A stretch of DNA of 64,000 nt from Pleodorina starrii. Lineage: Eukaryota; Chlorophyta; Chlorophyceae; Chlamydomonadales; Volvocaceae. Positions within the stretch are counted from its first letter, which is position 1. Each line of letters begins with the position of its first letter. Made by a program: the position numbers and the translations under genes. The stretch lies in NCBI GenBank assembly GCA_030267565.1, contig BRXU01000001.1:2170001-2234000 (forward strand). The letters are read 5' to 3'. Of this stretch, positions 35,187 through 47,500 are shown piece by piece. The notes below the pieces were generated by a model. The model worked only from the letters and a program-made list of their open reading frames with translations, did not search any database and had not been told where the DNA came from.

Positions 35187-38100
35187 AGGCCTACATTGCA
35201 GTCGGCCTATGGGTCGGCCTATGGGCGGCCTATGGGTCGGCCTACGGGTCGGAATATGGGTCGGTCTATAAGCCGGCCTACGGGTCGGACTACGGGTCGG
35301 CCGATGGGCCGGCCTACGGGTTAGCCTACGGGTCGGCCTATGGGTCGGCCTATGGGTCGGCCTATGGGTCGGCCTATGAGCCGGCCTACGGGTCGGCCTA
35401 TGGGTCGGCCTATGGGCCGGCCTACGGGTCGTCCTATGGGTCGGCCTATGGGCCGGCCTATGGGTCGGCCTATGGGCCGGCCTATGGGTCGGCCTATGGG
35501 TCAGCCTATAGGTCGGTATATGGGTCGGCCTATGGGTCGGCCTATGTGCCGGCCTGTGGGTCGGCCTATGGGCCGGCCTATGGGTCGTCCTACGGGTCGG
35601 CCTTCGGCCGGCCTACGGGTCGGCCTATGGGTCGGCCTATGAGCAGGCCTATGGGTCGGTCTATAAGCCGGCCTACGGGTCGGACTACGGGTCGGCCTAT
35701 GGGTCGGCCGATGGGTCGGCCCATGGGTCGGCGTATGGGTCGGCCTACGGGTCGGCCTACGGGTCGGCCTACGGGCCGGCCTATGGGCCGACCTATGGTA
35801 CGGCCTATGGGTCGACCTACGGGTCGGCCTACGGGTCGGTCTATGAGCCGGCCTATGGGTCTGCCTATGGGTCTGCCTATGGGTCGGCTTATGGGTCGGC
35901 CTATGGGTCGGCCTACGGGTCGGCCTACGGGTCGGCCTATGGGTCGGCCTATGGGTCGGCGTATGGTTCGGCGTATGGGTCGGCCTACGGGTCGGCCTAC
36001 GGGTCGGCCTACTGGTGGACCTATGAGCAGGCCTATGGGCCGGCCTACGGGTCGGCATACGGGTCGGCCTATGGGTCGGCCTATGGGTGGGCCTATGGGT
36101 CGGCGTATGTGTCGGCCTATGGTTCGGCGTATGGGTCGGCCTACGGGTCGGCCTACGGGTCGGCCTACGGGTCGGCCTACGGATGGACCTATGAGCAGGC
36201 CTATGGGCCGGCCTACGGGTTAGCCTACGGGTCGGCCTATGGGTCGGCCTATGGGTGGGCCTATGGGTCGGCCTATGGGTCGGCCTACGGGTCGGCCTAC
36301 GGGTCGGCCTATGGGTCGGCCTATGGGTCTGCCTATGGGTCGGCCTATGGGTCGGCCTATGGGTCGGCCTATGGGTCGGGTCGGCCTACGGGTCGGCCTA
36401 CGGGCAAACCTATGGGTCGGTCTATTAGCCGGCCTATCGGACGGTCTATGAGCCGGCCTATGCGTCGGCCTATGGGTCGGCCTATGGGTCGGCCTACGGG
36501 TAGGCCTACGAGTCGGCCTATGGGCGGCCTATGGGTCGGCCTATGGGCCGACCTATGGTACGGCCTATGGGTGGGCCTACGTGTCGGCCTACGGGTCGGT
36601 CAATGAGCCGGCCTATGGGTCGGCCTATGGGTCGGCCTATGGGTCGGCTTATGGGTTGGCCTATGGGTCGGCCTACGGGTCGGCCTACGGGTCGGCCTAT
36701 GGGTCGGCGTATGTGTCGGCCTATGGTTCGGCGTATGGGTCGGCCTACGGGTCGGCCTACGGGTCGGCCTACGGGTGGACCTATGAGCAGGCCTATGGGC
36801 CGGCCTACGGGTCGGCATACGGGTCGGCCTATGGGTCGGCCTATGGGTGGGCCTATGGGTCGGCGTATGTGTCGGCCTATGGTTCGGCGTATGGGTCGGC
36901 CTACGGGTCGGCCTACGGATGGACCTATGAGCAGGCCTATGGGTCGGCCTATGGGTCGGCCTACGGGTCGGCCTACGGGTCGGCCTATGGGTCGGCCTAT
37001 GGGTCTGCCAATGGGTCGGCCTATGCGTCGGCCTATGGGTCGGCCTATGGGTCGGCCTACGGGTAGGCCTACGAGTCGGCCTATGGGCGGCCTATGGGTC
37101 GGCCTATGGGCCGACCTATGGTACGGCCTATGGGTGGGCCTACGTGTCGGCCTACGGGTCGGTCAATGAGCCGGCCTATGGGTCGGCCTATGGGTCGGCC
37201 TATGGGTCGGCTTATGGGTTGGCCTATGGGTCGGCCTACGGGTCGGCCTACGGGTCGGCCTATGGGTCGGCGTATGTGTCGGCCTATGGTTCGGCGTATG
37301 GGTCGGCCTACGGGTCGGCCTACGGGTCGGCCTACGGGTGGACCTATGAGCAGGCCTATGGGCCGGCCTACGGGTCGGCATACGGGTCGGCCTATGGGTC
37401 GGCCTATGGGTGGGCCTATGGGTCGGCGTATGTGTCGGCCTATGGTTCGGCGTATGGGTCGGCCTACGGGTCGGCCTACGGGTCGGCCTACGGGTCGGCC
37501 TACGGATGGACCTATGAGCAGGCCTATGGGCCGGCCTACGGGTTAGCCTACGGGTCGGCCTATGGGTCGGCCTATGGGTGGGCCTATGGGTCGGCCTATG
37601 GGTCGGCCTACGGGTCGGCCTACGGGTCGGCCTATGGGTCGACCTATGGGTCGGCCTATGGGTCGGCCTATGGGTCGGCCTATGGGTCGGCCTATGGGTC
37701 GGGTCGGCCTACGGGTCGGCCTATCCTACGGGCAAACCTATGGGTCGGTCTATTAGCCGGCCTATGGGACGGTCTATGAGCCGGCCTATGCGTCGGCCTA
37801 TGGGTCGGCCTATAGGGCAGGCCTATGGGTCGGCCGATGGGCCGGCCTATGGGTCGGCCTATGGGTCGGCCTACGGGTAGGCCTACGAGTCGGCCTATGG
37901 GCGGCCTATGGGTCGGCCTATGGGCCGACCTATGGTACGGCCTATGGGTGGGCCTACGTGTCGGCCTACGGGTCGGTCAATGAGCCGGCCTATGGGTCGG
38001 CCTATGGGTCGGCTTATGGGTCGGCCAATGGGTCGGCCTACTAGTCGGCCTATGGGTCGGCCTATGGGTCGGCCTATGGGCCGACCTATGGTACGGCCTA

Positions 38101-40930
38101 TGGGTCGGTCTTCGGGTCGGCCAACGGGTCGGTCTATGAGCCGGCCTATGGGTCGGCCTATGGGTCGGCCTACGGGTCGGTCAATGAGCCGGCCTATGGG
38201 TCGGCCTATGGGTCGGCCTATGGGTCGGCTTATGGGTTGGCCTATGGGTCGGCCTACGGGTCGGCCTACGGGTCGGCCTATGGGTCGGCGTATGTGTCGG
38301 CCTATGGTTCGGCGTATGGGTCGGCCTACGGGTCGGCCTACGGGTCGGCCTACGGGTGGACCTATGAGCAGGCCTATGGGCCGGCCTACGGGTCGGCATA
38401 CGGGTCGGCCTATGGGTCGGCCTATGGGTGGGCCTATGGGTCGGCGTATGTGTCGGCCTATGGTTCGGCGTATGGGTCGGCCTACGGGTCGGCCTACGGG
38501 TCGGCCTACGGGTCGGCCTACGGATGGACCTATGAGCAGGCCTATGGGCCGGCCTACGGGTTAGCCTACGGGTCGGCCTATGGGTCGGCCTATGGGTGGG
38601 CCTATGGGTCGGCCTATGGGTCGGCCTACGGGTCGGCCTACGGGTCGGCCTATGGGTCGACCTATGGGTCGGCCTATGGGTCGGCCTATGGGTCGGCCTA
38701 TGGGTCGGCCTATGGGTCGGGTCGGCCTACGGGTCGGCCTATCCTACGGGCAAACCTATGGGTCGGTCTATTAGCCGGCCTATGGGACGGTCTATGAGCC
38801 GGCCTATGCGTCGGCCTATGGGTCGGCCTATAGGGCAGGCCTATGGGTCGGCCGATGGGCCGGCCTATGGGTCGGCCTATGGGTCGGCCTACGGGTAGGC
38901 CTACGAGTCGGCCTATGGGCGGCCTATGGGTCGGCCTATGGGCCGACCTATGGTACGGCCTATGGGTGGGCCTACGTGTCGGCCTACGGGTCGGTCAATG
39001 AGCCGGCCTATGGGTCGGCCTATGGGTCGGCTTATGGGTCGGCCAATGGGTCGGCCTACTAGTCGGCCTATGGGTCGGCCTATGGGTCGGCCTATGGGCC
39101 GACCTATGGTACGGCCTATGGGTCGGTCTTCGGGTCGGCCAACGGGTCGGTCTATGAGCCGGCCTATGGGTCGGCCTATGGGTCGGCTTATGGGTCGGCC
39201 TATGGGTCGGCCTACGGGTCGGCCTATGGGTCGGCCTATGGGTCGGCCTATGGGCCGGCCTATGGGTCGGCCTATGGGTCGGCCTATGGGTCGGCCTATG
39301 GGTCGGCCTATGGGTCGGCCTATGGGCCGGCCTATGGGTCGGCCTATGGGTCAGCCTATAGGTCGGTATATGGGTCGGCCTATGGGTCGGCCTATGTGCC
39401 GGCCTGTGGGTCGGCCTATGGGCCGGCCTATGGGTCGTCCTACGGGTCGGCCTTCGGCCGGCCTACGGGTCGGCCTATGGGTCGGCCTATGAGCAGGCCT
39501 ATGGGTCGGTCTATAAGCCGGCCTACGGGTCGGACTACGGGTCGGCCTATGGGTCGGCCGATGGGTCGGCCCATGGGTCGGCCTATGGGTCGGCCTACGG
39601 GTCGGCCTACGGGTCGGCCTACGGGCCGGCCTATGGGCCGACCTATGGTACGGCCTATGGGTCGACCTACCGGTCGGCCTACGGGTCGGTCTATGAGCCG
39701 GCCTATGGGTCGGCCTATGGGTCGGCTTATGGGTCGGCCTATGGGTCGGCCTAAGGGTCGGCCTACGGGTCGGCCTATGGGTCGGCGTATGTGTCGGCCT
39801 ATGGTTCGGCGTATGGGTCGGCCTACGGGTCGGCCTACGGGTCGGCCTACCGGTGGACCTATGAGCAGGCCTATGGGCCGGCCTACGGGTCGGCATACGG
39901 GTCGTCCTATGGGTCGGCCTATGGGTGGGCCTATGGGTCGGCGTATGTGTCGGCCTATGGTTCGGCGTATGGGTCGGCCTACGGGTCGGCCTACGGGTCG
40001 GCCTACGGATGGACCTATGAGCAGGCCTATGGGCCGGCCTACGGGTTAGCCTACGGGTCGGCCTATGGGTCGGCCTATGGGTCGGCCTATGGGTCGGCCT
40101 ATGAGCCGGCCTACGGGTCGGCCTATGGGTCGGCCTATGGGCCGGCCTACGGGTCGTCCTATGGGTCGGCCTATGGGCCGGCCTATGGGTCGGCCTATGG
40201 GTCAGCCTATGGGTCGGCCTATGGGTCGGCCTATGAGCCGGCCTACGGGTCGGCTTATGGGTCGGCCTACGGGTCGGCCTATGGGTCGGCCTATGAGTCG
40301 GCCTATGGGTCGGCCTACGGGTCGGCCTATGGGTCGGCCTACGGGTCGACCTATGGGTCGGCCTTTGAGCAGGCCTATGGGTCGGCCTACGGGTCGGCCT
40401 ACGGGTCGGCCTATGTGTTGGCCTGTGGGTCGGCCTATGGGCCGGCCTACGGGTCGGCCTATGGGTCGGCCTACGGGTCGACCTATGGGTCGGCCTATGG
40501 GCCGGCCTACGGGTCGGCTTCTGGATCGGCCTACGGGTCGGTCTATGAGCCGGCCTATGGGTCTGCCTATGGGTCGGCCTACGGGTCGGCCTATGGGTCG
40601 GCCTACGGGTCGGCCTATGAGTCGGTCTATGAGTCGGCCTATGGGTCGGCCTACGGGTCGGCCTATGGGTCGGCCTATGAGTCGGCCTATGGGTCGGCCT
40701 ACGGGTCGGCCTATGAGTCGGCCTATGGGTCGGCCTACGGGTCGGCCTATGAGTCGGCCTATGGGTCGGCCTACGGGTCGGCCTATGGGCCGGCCCATGT
40801 GTCGGCCTATGGGTCGACCTATGGGTCGGCCTATGGGTCGGCCTATGGGCCGGCCTATGAGCGGGCCTATGGGTCGGCCTTTGGGTCGGCTTATGGGACG
40901 GCCTATGGGTCGGTCTATGGGTCGGCCTAA
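35187..40930 (+). repeat. 5.7-kb satellite of 12-bp unit GGGTCGGCCTAT with higher-order repeats
   Basis: About 478 units, mainly T/C at the position of GGCCTAT or GGCCTAC, with scattered variants (GAGCCGGCC, GGATGGACC, GTGTCGG). Blocks recur almost unchanged: about 1018 bp separates copies starting near 37163 and 38181, and near 37908 and 38926. A block near 36600 recurs near 37163 (563 bp), and 35.5 kb recurs near 39.35 kb. The unit is a multiple of three, so long frames (AYGS, MGRP, RPIG repeats) are open by construction. No start context, introns or termini support a protein. Confidence 0.95.
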
Positions 40931-42983
40931 GGACGGCGTCAAGACAGCTGACCCAATTTTCATAAATAGTGATGAGATAAATGACTTTATCTCATCCGTT
41001 GGTCTGCGCTATCTGCGCAGAGGCATTCCGAATACTTCCCCCGTCAGCGAGCAGGCAGGCTGCCATCCGGCGCCACAAGAGTCAGATACAAATGCCATAC
41101 ATAATATCGGTCTTTGGAGACGGAGCGACGAAACCACATCCTGGGGCACGACGGCTCACAGGAGCAGCTGCCGGCGCACAACTGTCGACAGCTGCAGAGC
41201 TCTACACCAAATTCCACGCACCCTGCGGATCGAAAGTATAGTGACGGAAATTCTTGAGAAAACGGATAGGCCCATCTTTATGATAATCCACTCCGCTTGA
41301 CAGAGGCTGAGCGCAGCTCAAGTTCGGCTGAGTAGAGCGAATGGAGGGAGCCTTTGGGTGTTGTTTACAGGAAGTGCTGATACGCAATAATTAAGCAGTG
41401 ATAATAGTTTGCCACCGAGCGGCGAGAGATTACAACGCCGACGATACGGTTGAGTACCGGTACGGTCGCTTCTTTGTCATACGGCCAGCTTTCCGACCCT
41501 GCATGCGATTCATGTACGCTCCGTTAATACGGCCTGCATAGCGATCGATACGGCAACATGAAGCGCCTGTGAGCTTACGCACGGGGCCCTTGTAGAAAGC
41601 TTCGTCGGTTTACGGTTCGGCTTACGGTTCGGCTCTAGCTAGGCTCTCGTCAACGGAAACCTTCGCACCCATGAGTGCTCCCAGCTGGCTAGGCCTTGGC
41701 AGGCGCAGCTCACAGGTTCTTCCCAATTCCTTATCGACTACCGGTAACCTCAACGTGCCGTGGACGCGGTGTCCCGAAGTGAAGCATCGTCCGGGGGATC
41801 GCTTATACGAATCGAGGCGGCAAGACCAATGTTTGCCCGTGCTCGGCTACCGGTATACCGGTATGCTCGCCGAAACCCCTTTCGAATCTCTGCATGTGCA
41901 TGGCGGGTAAGGTCGCAGCGACGGCGGCAGCGGCGGCATGCCTGCTACCGGTGACTACGACCTCTCTTTGGGTCACAGGAGAGAGAGAGAGATCGTCAAA
42001 TGGCTGGTTGCACCCCATATCTGTTCGTCAGGAGTTGTAATATTCCTGGCGTTCATTTAATGCAAAGACAAAGACAGCAATAATATGCAGTTTGCCCTGG
42101 CGGTCGTACCCGCAGCTGACCACCTAGCTTGCCGCTGAACGACCCTGTGGGGTCCGGGTGCCCATCACCATCACCACCACCACCACCACTGTCACCACCA
42201 CCTCGCGCATGCTCCGTGAATGTACGACGAGGTCGTCGCGCTGGTCCGTGGGGCCTTTTGGTTCGTGGGGCCAACCGTTGGGTCTTGCGCAAAGCGTTGC
42301 GTTGCGTTGCTTGCGTGGGGACCACAATGGATCGCGGGCAAGCCCAACCAACAAAACACGTTGCACCGTTGTCATCTGGCGCAAGCGACACACAACTTGC
42401 CACAATAATGCTGATCACCTCCAAAGTACCGGCCCAGCCAGTGGTCCACCGGTCCGCAAATGCCCTTGTCCTTCCTGGACCCGCCTCCGCCCCAATCCAC
42501 ACGGTATGTCGTCAGTGAATAAAGGCGCACCAGCCCCCCGGGGCGGCGGCGGCGGCCGCTCCCCACACACACGTGCAGTGTCCGAAGCGCGGCAGTGAAC
42601 AGCAAGGGACGCGAAGGGCACACGAGCGGCTCAAAAGAAAGCATCCTGCATCCTGCAGAGCTGCAATGCGCCCAAACTTCAAGCATCTACCGTATCGACA
42701 CAAGAGTACGCGAGCATCCATTATGATGGTAATGTAATGTAATGCAAGTGACGGGGCTGCTCATTAGCGCTTCCCCCCGTGCCGTCAAAGGGAATGTCGT
42801 TGCTGCCGAATCGATCAAAGGCAGCAGTCCTCGATGGAGTCCAAGAGGGGACAACAAAAGGTAAAAGGATAAAATCAAGCATGGAATACCGTATCGTCTA
42901 TTCTAATCCTATTGTATGGCAAGAAAGGAGCGCCGACAAAGACCTGCTCCCAAGCAAAATCGCGGCAACGAACACACACACAG
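40931..42983. other. no gene recognised between satellite and retrotransposon copies
   Basis: Mixed composition with short frames only. A minus-strand stretch near 42500-42372 (GGGSRKDKGICGPVDHW then QHYCGKLCVACAR) looks mildly coding but has no supporting neighbours. A (CAC)n run lies near 42165-42190. Confidence 0.4.
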
Positions 42984-43234
42984 CCAGCTGCCGTATATGG
43001 CAGGCTGTGAGCTCAAGCCTTTGGGGAGCCGCTGCGCCGTACACCCGTATATGGGGTGTACGACGCAGCCAGCTCCGCGTCGAGCAGGAGGGGGTAGCGG
43101 CCCCTCACGCCCTTCTCCCACCGCAAGGGGGAGAGTGCTTAGGCGGTCTTTCCGTCGGGGCTGGGTTAGCAGCCCCTGGCCAGCGTCAGGGCCCGGTCAG
43201 ATACTGTAACGACACACACACACACATACACACA

Positions 43235-43271
<37 letters not shown>
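42984..43271 (+). mobile_element. 3' fragment of the same non-LTR retrotransposon, with (CA)n tail
   Basis: The last about 230 bp of the element 3' UTR (from CCAGCTGCCGTAT to GTAACGA at 43212), followed by about 60 bp of CA-rich repeat. It is preceded by a short CA run (42971-42981). It is inverted relative to the copy in the TPR intron. Confidence 0.8.
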
Positions 43272-43272
<1 letters not shown>

Positions 43273-44072
43273 GCGTCGAGGCAGGGAGGCGTGAGAGGAG
43301 GGGAGGTGGGGGGGTTCCTTTGGGTCCGAGAGGACTTAGGGTGCAGAGACCGCCGCGGGCTGCCTTTTGTAGGCGAGGGAGGCTTTAGGGAGCGGGTATA
43401 GCGAGAGTGAGGCGAGTTGGCGAGGTGCCGCCTAGTGCGAACTATAGCTCCGTCACCTAGCCCGCTGCCGCAAGGCCCGCTCCCGACCTCCTGCCGCCTC
43501 GAGGCCAAGCGGCGCTCTGGAGCATGGCCTCTAGGGGCCACCCCCCGGCCTCTCCGGGGCCGTCGTAGTAGGAGTAGTAGCAGGGGTAGGGCGCGCGCTG
43601 TCTTGGGTTCTCCTTTGGTGCTGACCGCCCACGAGCCGGACCAAGCTCGGGGCAGGTTCTCAGCGCTTTGTTTTCGCGCCTAGAGGAGCACCGCCAGCCG
43701 GTAGCAGGCCGGCCGGGCGCCCCGGCGCTGCAAGGATTTCAGGGCGGGCAGGACAGCGCGGGCGCCGCGTAGTGCGCCGGCGCGACTGCTGTTTGTGCGG
43801 ACGAAGGGCCCAGCTGCCGTATAAGGCAGGCTGTGAGCTCAAGCTTTTGGGGAGCCGCTGCGCCGTACACCCGTATATGGGGGGTACGACGCAGCCAGCT
43901 CTGCGTCGAGCAGGAGGGGGTAGCGGCCCCTCACGCCCTTCTCCCACCGCAAGGGGGAGAGTGCTTAGGCGGTCTTTCCGTCGGGGCTGGGTTAGCAGCC
44001 CCTGGCCAGCGTCAGGGCCCGGTCAGATACTGTAACGACACACACACACACACACACACATACACACACACA
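43272..44072 (+). mobile_element. longer 3' fragment of the same retrotransposon, inserted at the (CA)n tail of the previous copy
   Basis: About 767 bp matching the reverse complement of about 19879-20650, ending in the same GTAACGA followed by (CA)n (44038-44072). Because it starts directly after the CA tail of the first fragment, the two are arranged head to tail with microsatellite between and after them. No coding part remains. Confidence 0.8.
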
Positions 44073-44405
44073 TTTCAGTTCCGGCAAGCGCGATGCCCGT
44101 TTCCCCGCAGCGGCCATTATGGGCTCGACCACGACGCAAGGCCGTGTCAACGGCCCTGCAATGGGCGGGCAACGGGCGGGCAACGAGCCCTGCTGGACAC
44201 CAGCTGGTTCCGGAGCTGCACTGCACTGCACAGCACTGCATCTCAAACACACACGCCGAAGAAACGGGCGGAGTGGGCCCTCAGCAGTACCGTATCCACG
44301 GTGTGTCGTCCAAGCCCCTGATGTAATGAAATGTCAAGGTCCTCATGACGGACGCTTCCCCGATATCACCATCCAGGCGATCAGTAGCCCAGAGAAGTGT
44401 GTACG

Positions 44406-44430
44406 GCAGCAGCAGCAGCAGCAGCAGCAG
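44406..44430 (+). repeat. (CAG)n run
   Basis: About eight triplets of AGC/CAG. No gene frame supports it as a poly-Gln tract. Confidence 0.8.
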
Positions 44431-44555
44431 AAGCGGCGGCGTTGGCGGCAGCGTTGGCGGCGCAACGCGGCGCCACCCGATGCCCCGATGCGGGTTGCGC
44501 ATGCACGCACGCACGCAGCCCGCACCCCGCCTGCTGGGCCGGGCTGGGCGCCTCT

Positions 44556-47500
44556 TTACACCCGGTTGAATTTGTCGTCGTCATCATCGCCGCAGCAGCA
44601 GGAACATGCGTTCTTGAGGCACTTGCAGGCCTGCAGCACACCACCGAGGAAGGGGCGACCCGGGGATGGGCCAACGATGCCAATGCGACCGACCGATTGG
44701 CGGGGGGCAGATTGGGGCAAAAGCGGTGCCGGTAACCATCGGTAACAGTAATAATCGGTGCCGGTAACAATCGGCACCAGTAATAATCGATGCCACTCCA
44801 TCCATCCATCCAGCCCATGCCACTCGCCAGGTCGCCACACGAAGCCGCACCAGGGCACCAGGGCATGTGAGGTCCCCCGGCCCCGGCAGTTCCCACGCCA
44901 TGTCCCACGCCGCGCCAAGTCGGTCAGGACAGGTGGCCCAGATGCCACCCGGCGAACCCTAATAATCAAACAAATTCTGACTTCTTTTCAGCATATGGAC
45001 TCTGTCCTGTCTTGCTTGGCAGAAGACCCCTCATGCCCCCACACCCAACCGGCCCCACCGGCCCCCCCGTTTTATTTCTGCTGGGAGATATCAGGTAATC
45101 CTCAGGTAATATCCCAGGTAACTGCGTTGCGTTCCCTCGCCCCGGACCGTTTTAATTACCCCACCTGGAACAGAAATATGAGTGCCATGACGGCCGCTAT
45201 ACCCGAGTTGATCCAGGCCAACACCGCCACCGAATTGCGCCACCCCTCCTTGGGCAGCTTGCTGCCGTCAGCAAATTCGTACGCGTTGCTGTCCCGAACG
45301 TTCTTAGAAATGATGATCGAGGCGATCACCCACCTACATGGGCGGGCGGGTGCGATGAAAGGCAGGCAGGCAGGCAAGGGCATACTTGAATGAGTACGAC
45401 ACCACGGGTGGGGTGTGGGTGGGTTGGCGTGTGTGGGAGGGCCTGTGTGCCGCCTGCAAGCTAACCGTCGCGCGTGTGGGTCTTTCAATGGGCTCAGCTC
45501 AGCTCCCGGAGGGACAGCGGTGAGGGACAGCGGTGAGGGACAGCGGTGAGGGACAGCGGTGAGGGACAGCGGTGAGGGGTGAGCGGTGAGGGACAGCGGT
45601 GAGGGACAGCGGTGAGGGACAGCGGTGAGGGACAGCGGTGAGGGACAGCGGTGAGGGGTGAGCGGTGAGGGACAGCGGTGAGGGACAGCGGTGAGGGACA
45701 GCGGTGAGGGACAGCGGTGAGGGACAGCGGTGAGGGACAGCGGTGAGGGACAGCGGTGAGGGGTGAGCGGTGAGGGACAGCGGTGAGGGACAGCGGTGAG
45801 GGACAGCGGTGAGGGACAGCGGTGAGGGACAGCGGTGAGGGACAGCGGTGAGGGACAGCGGTGAGGGACAGCGGTGAGGGACAGCGGTGAGGGACAGCGG
45901 TGAGGGACAGCGGTGAGGGACAGCGGTGAGGGACAGCGGTGAGGGACAGCGGTGAGGGACAGCGGTGAGGGACAGCGGTGAGGGACAGCGGTGAGGGACA
46001 GCGGTGAGGGACAGTGGTGAGGGACAGCGGTGAGGGACAGCGGTGAGGGACAGCGGTGAGGGACAGCGGTGAGGGACAGCGGTGAGGGACAGCGGTGAGG
46101 GGTGAGCGGTGAGGGACAGCGGTGAGGGACAGCGGTGAGGGGTGAGCGGTGAGGGACAGTGGTGAGGGACAGCGGTGAGGGGTGAGGGGTGAGGGGTGAG
46201 CGGTGAGGGGTGAGCGGTGAGGGGTGAGCGGTGAGGGACAGCGGTGAGGGGTGAGCGGTGAGGGGTTTGGGGTGAGGGACAGCGGTGAGGGACAGCGGTG
46301 AGGGACAGCGGTGAGGGGTGAGCGGTGAGGGGTGAGCGGTGAGGGTAGAGCGGTGAGGGGTGAGCGGTGAGGGAAAGCGGTGAGGGGTGAGCGGTGAGGG
46401 GTGAGCGGTGAGGGACAGCGGTGAGGGACAGCGGTGAGGGACAGCGGTGAGGGACAGCGGTGAGGGACAGCGGTGAGGGACAGCGGTGAGGGACAGCGGT
46501 GAGGGACAGCGGTGAGGGACAGCGGTGAGGGACAGCGGGGAGGGACAGCGGTGAGGGACAGCGGTGAGGGACAGCGGTGAGGGACAGCGGTGAGGGACAG
46601 TGGTGAGGGACAGCGGTGAGGGACAGCGGTGAGGGACAGCGGTGAGGGACAGCGGTGAGGGACAGCGGTGAGGGGTGAGCGGTGAGGGACAGCGGTGAGG
46701 GACAGCGGTGAGGGGTGAGGGGTGAGCGGTGAGGGGTGAGCGGTGAGGGACAGTGGTGAGGGACAGCGGTGAGGGGTGAGGGGTGAGGGGTGAGCGGTGA
46801 GGGGTGAGCGGTGAGGGGTGAGCGGTGAGGGACAGCGGTGAGGGGTGAGCGGTGAGGGGTGAGCGGTGAGGGACAGCGGTGAGGGACAGCGGTGAGGGAC
46901 AGCGGTGAGGGACAGCGGTGAGGGGTGAGCGGTGAGGGGTGAGCGGTGAGGGACAGCGGTGAGGGACAGCGGTGAGGGACAGCGGTGAGGGGTGAGGGGT
47001 GAGGGGTGAGCGGTGAGGGGTGAGCGGTGAGGGGTGAGCGGTGAGGGACAGCGGTGAGGGGTGAGCGGTGAGGGGTGAGCGGTGAGGGACAGCGGTGAGG
47101 GACAGCGGTGAGGGACAGCGGTGAGGGACAGCGGTGAGGGACAGCGGTGAGGGACAGCGGTGAGGGACAGCGGTGAGGGACAGCGGTGAGGGACAGCGGT
47201 GAGGGACAGCGGTGAGGGACAGCGGTGAGGGGTGTGGGGTGTGGGGGGTGCGGTGTGGGGTGTGGGGTGAGGGGTGAGCGGTGAGGGGTGAGCGGTGAGG
47301 GGTGAGCGGTGAGGGGTGAGCGGTGAGGGGTGAGCGGTGAGGGACAGCGGTGAGGGGTGAGCGGTGAGGGGTGAGCGGTGAGGGACAGCGGTGAGGGACA
47401 GCGGTGAGGGACAGCGGTGAGGGACAGCGGTGAGGGACAGCGGTGAGGGACAGCGGTGAGGGACAGCGGTGAGGGACAGCGGTGAGGGACAGCGGTGAGG

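Noticed and set aside
35187..40930. Repeat proteins (AYGS, MGRP, RPIG repeats)
   Set aside because: Several frames on both strands are open at once because the unit is 12 bp. No start, splice or C-terminal evidence.
42372..42500. Minus-strand Cys/His-containing exon (CGPVDHW, HYCGKLCVACAR)
   Set aside because: Short, isolated, with competing frames and no phase-consistent neighbours.
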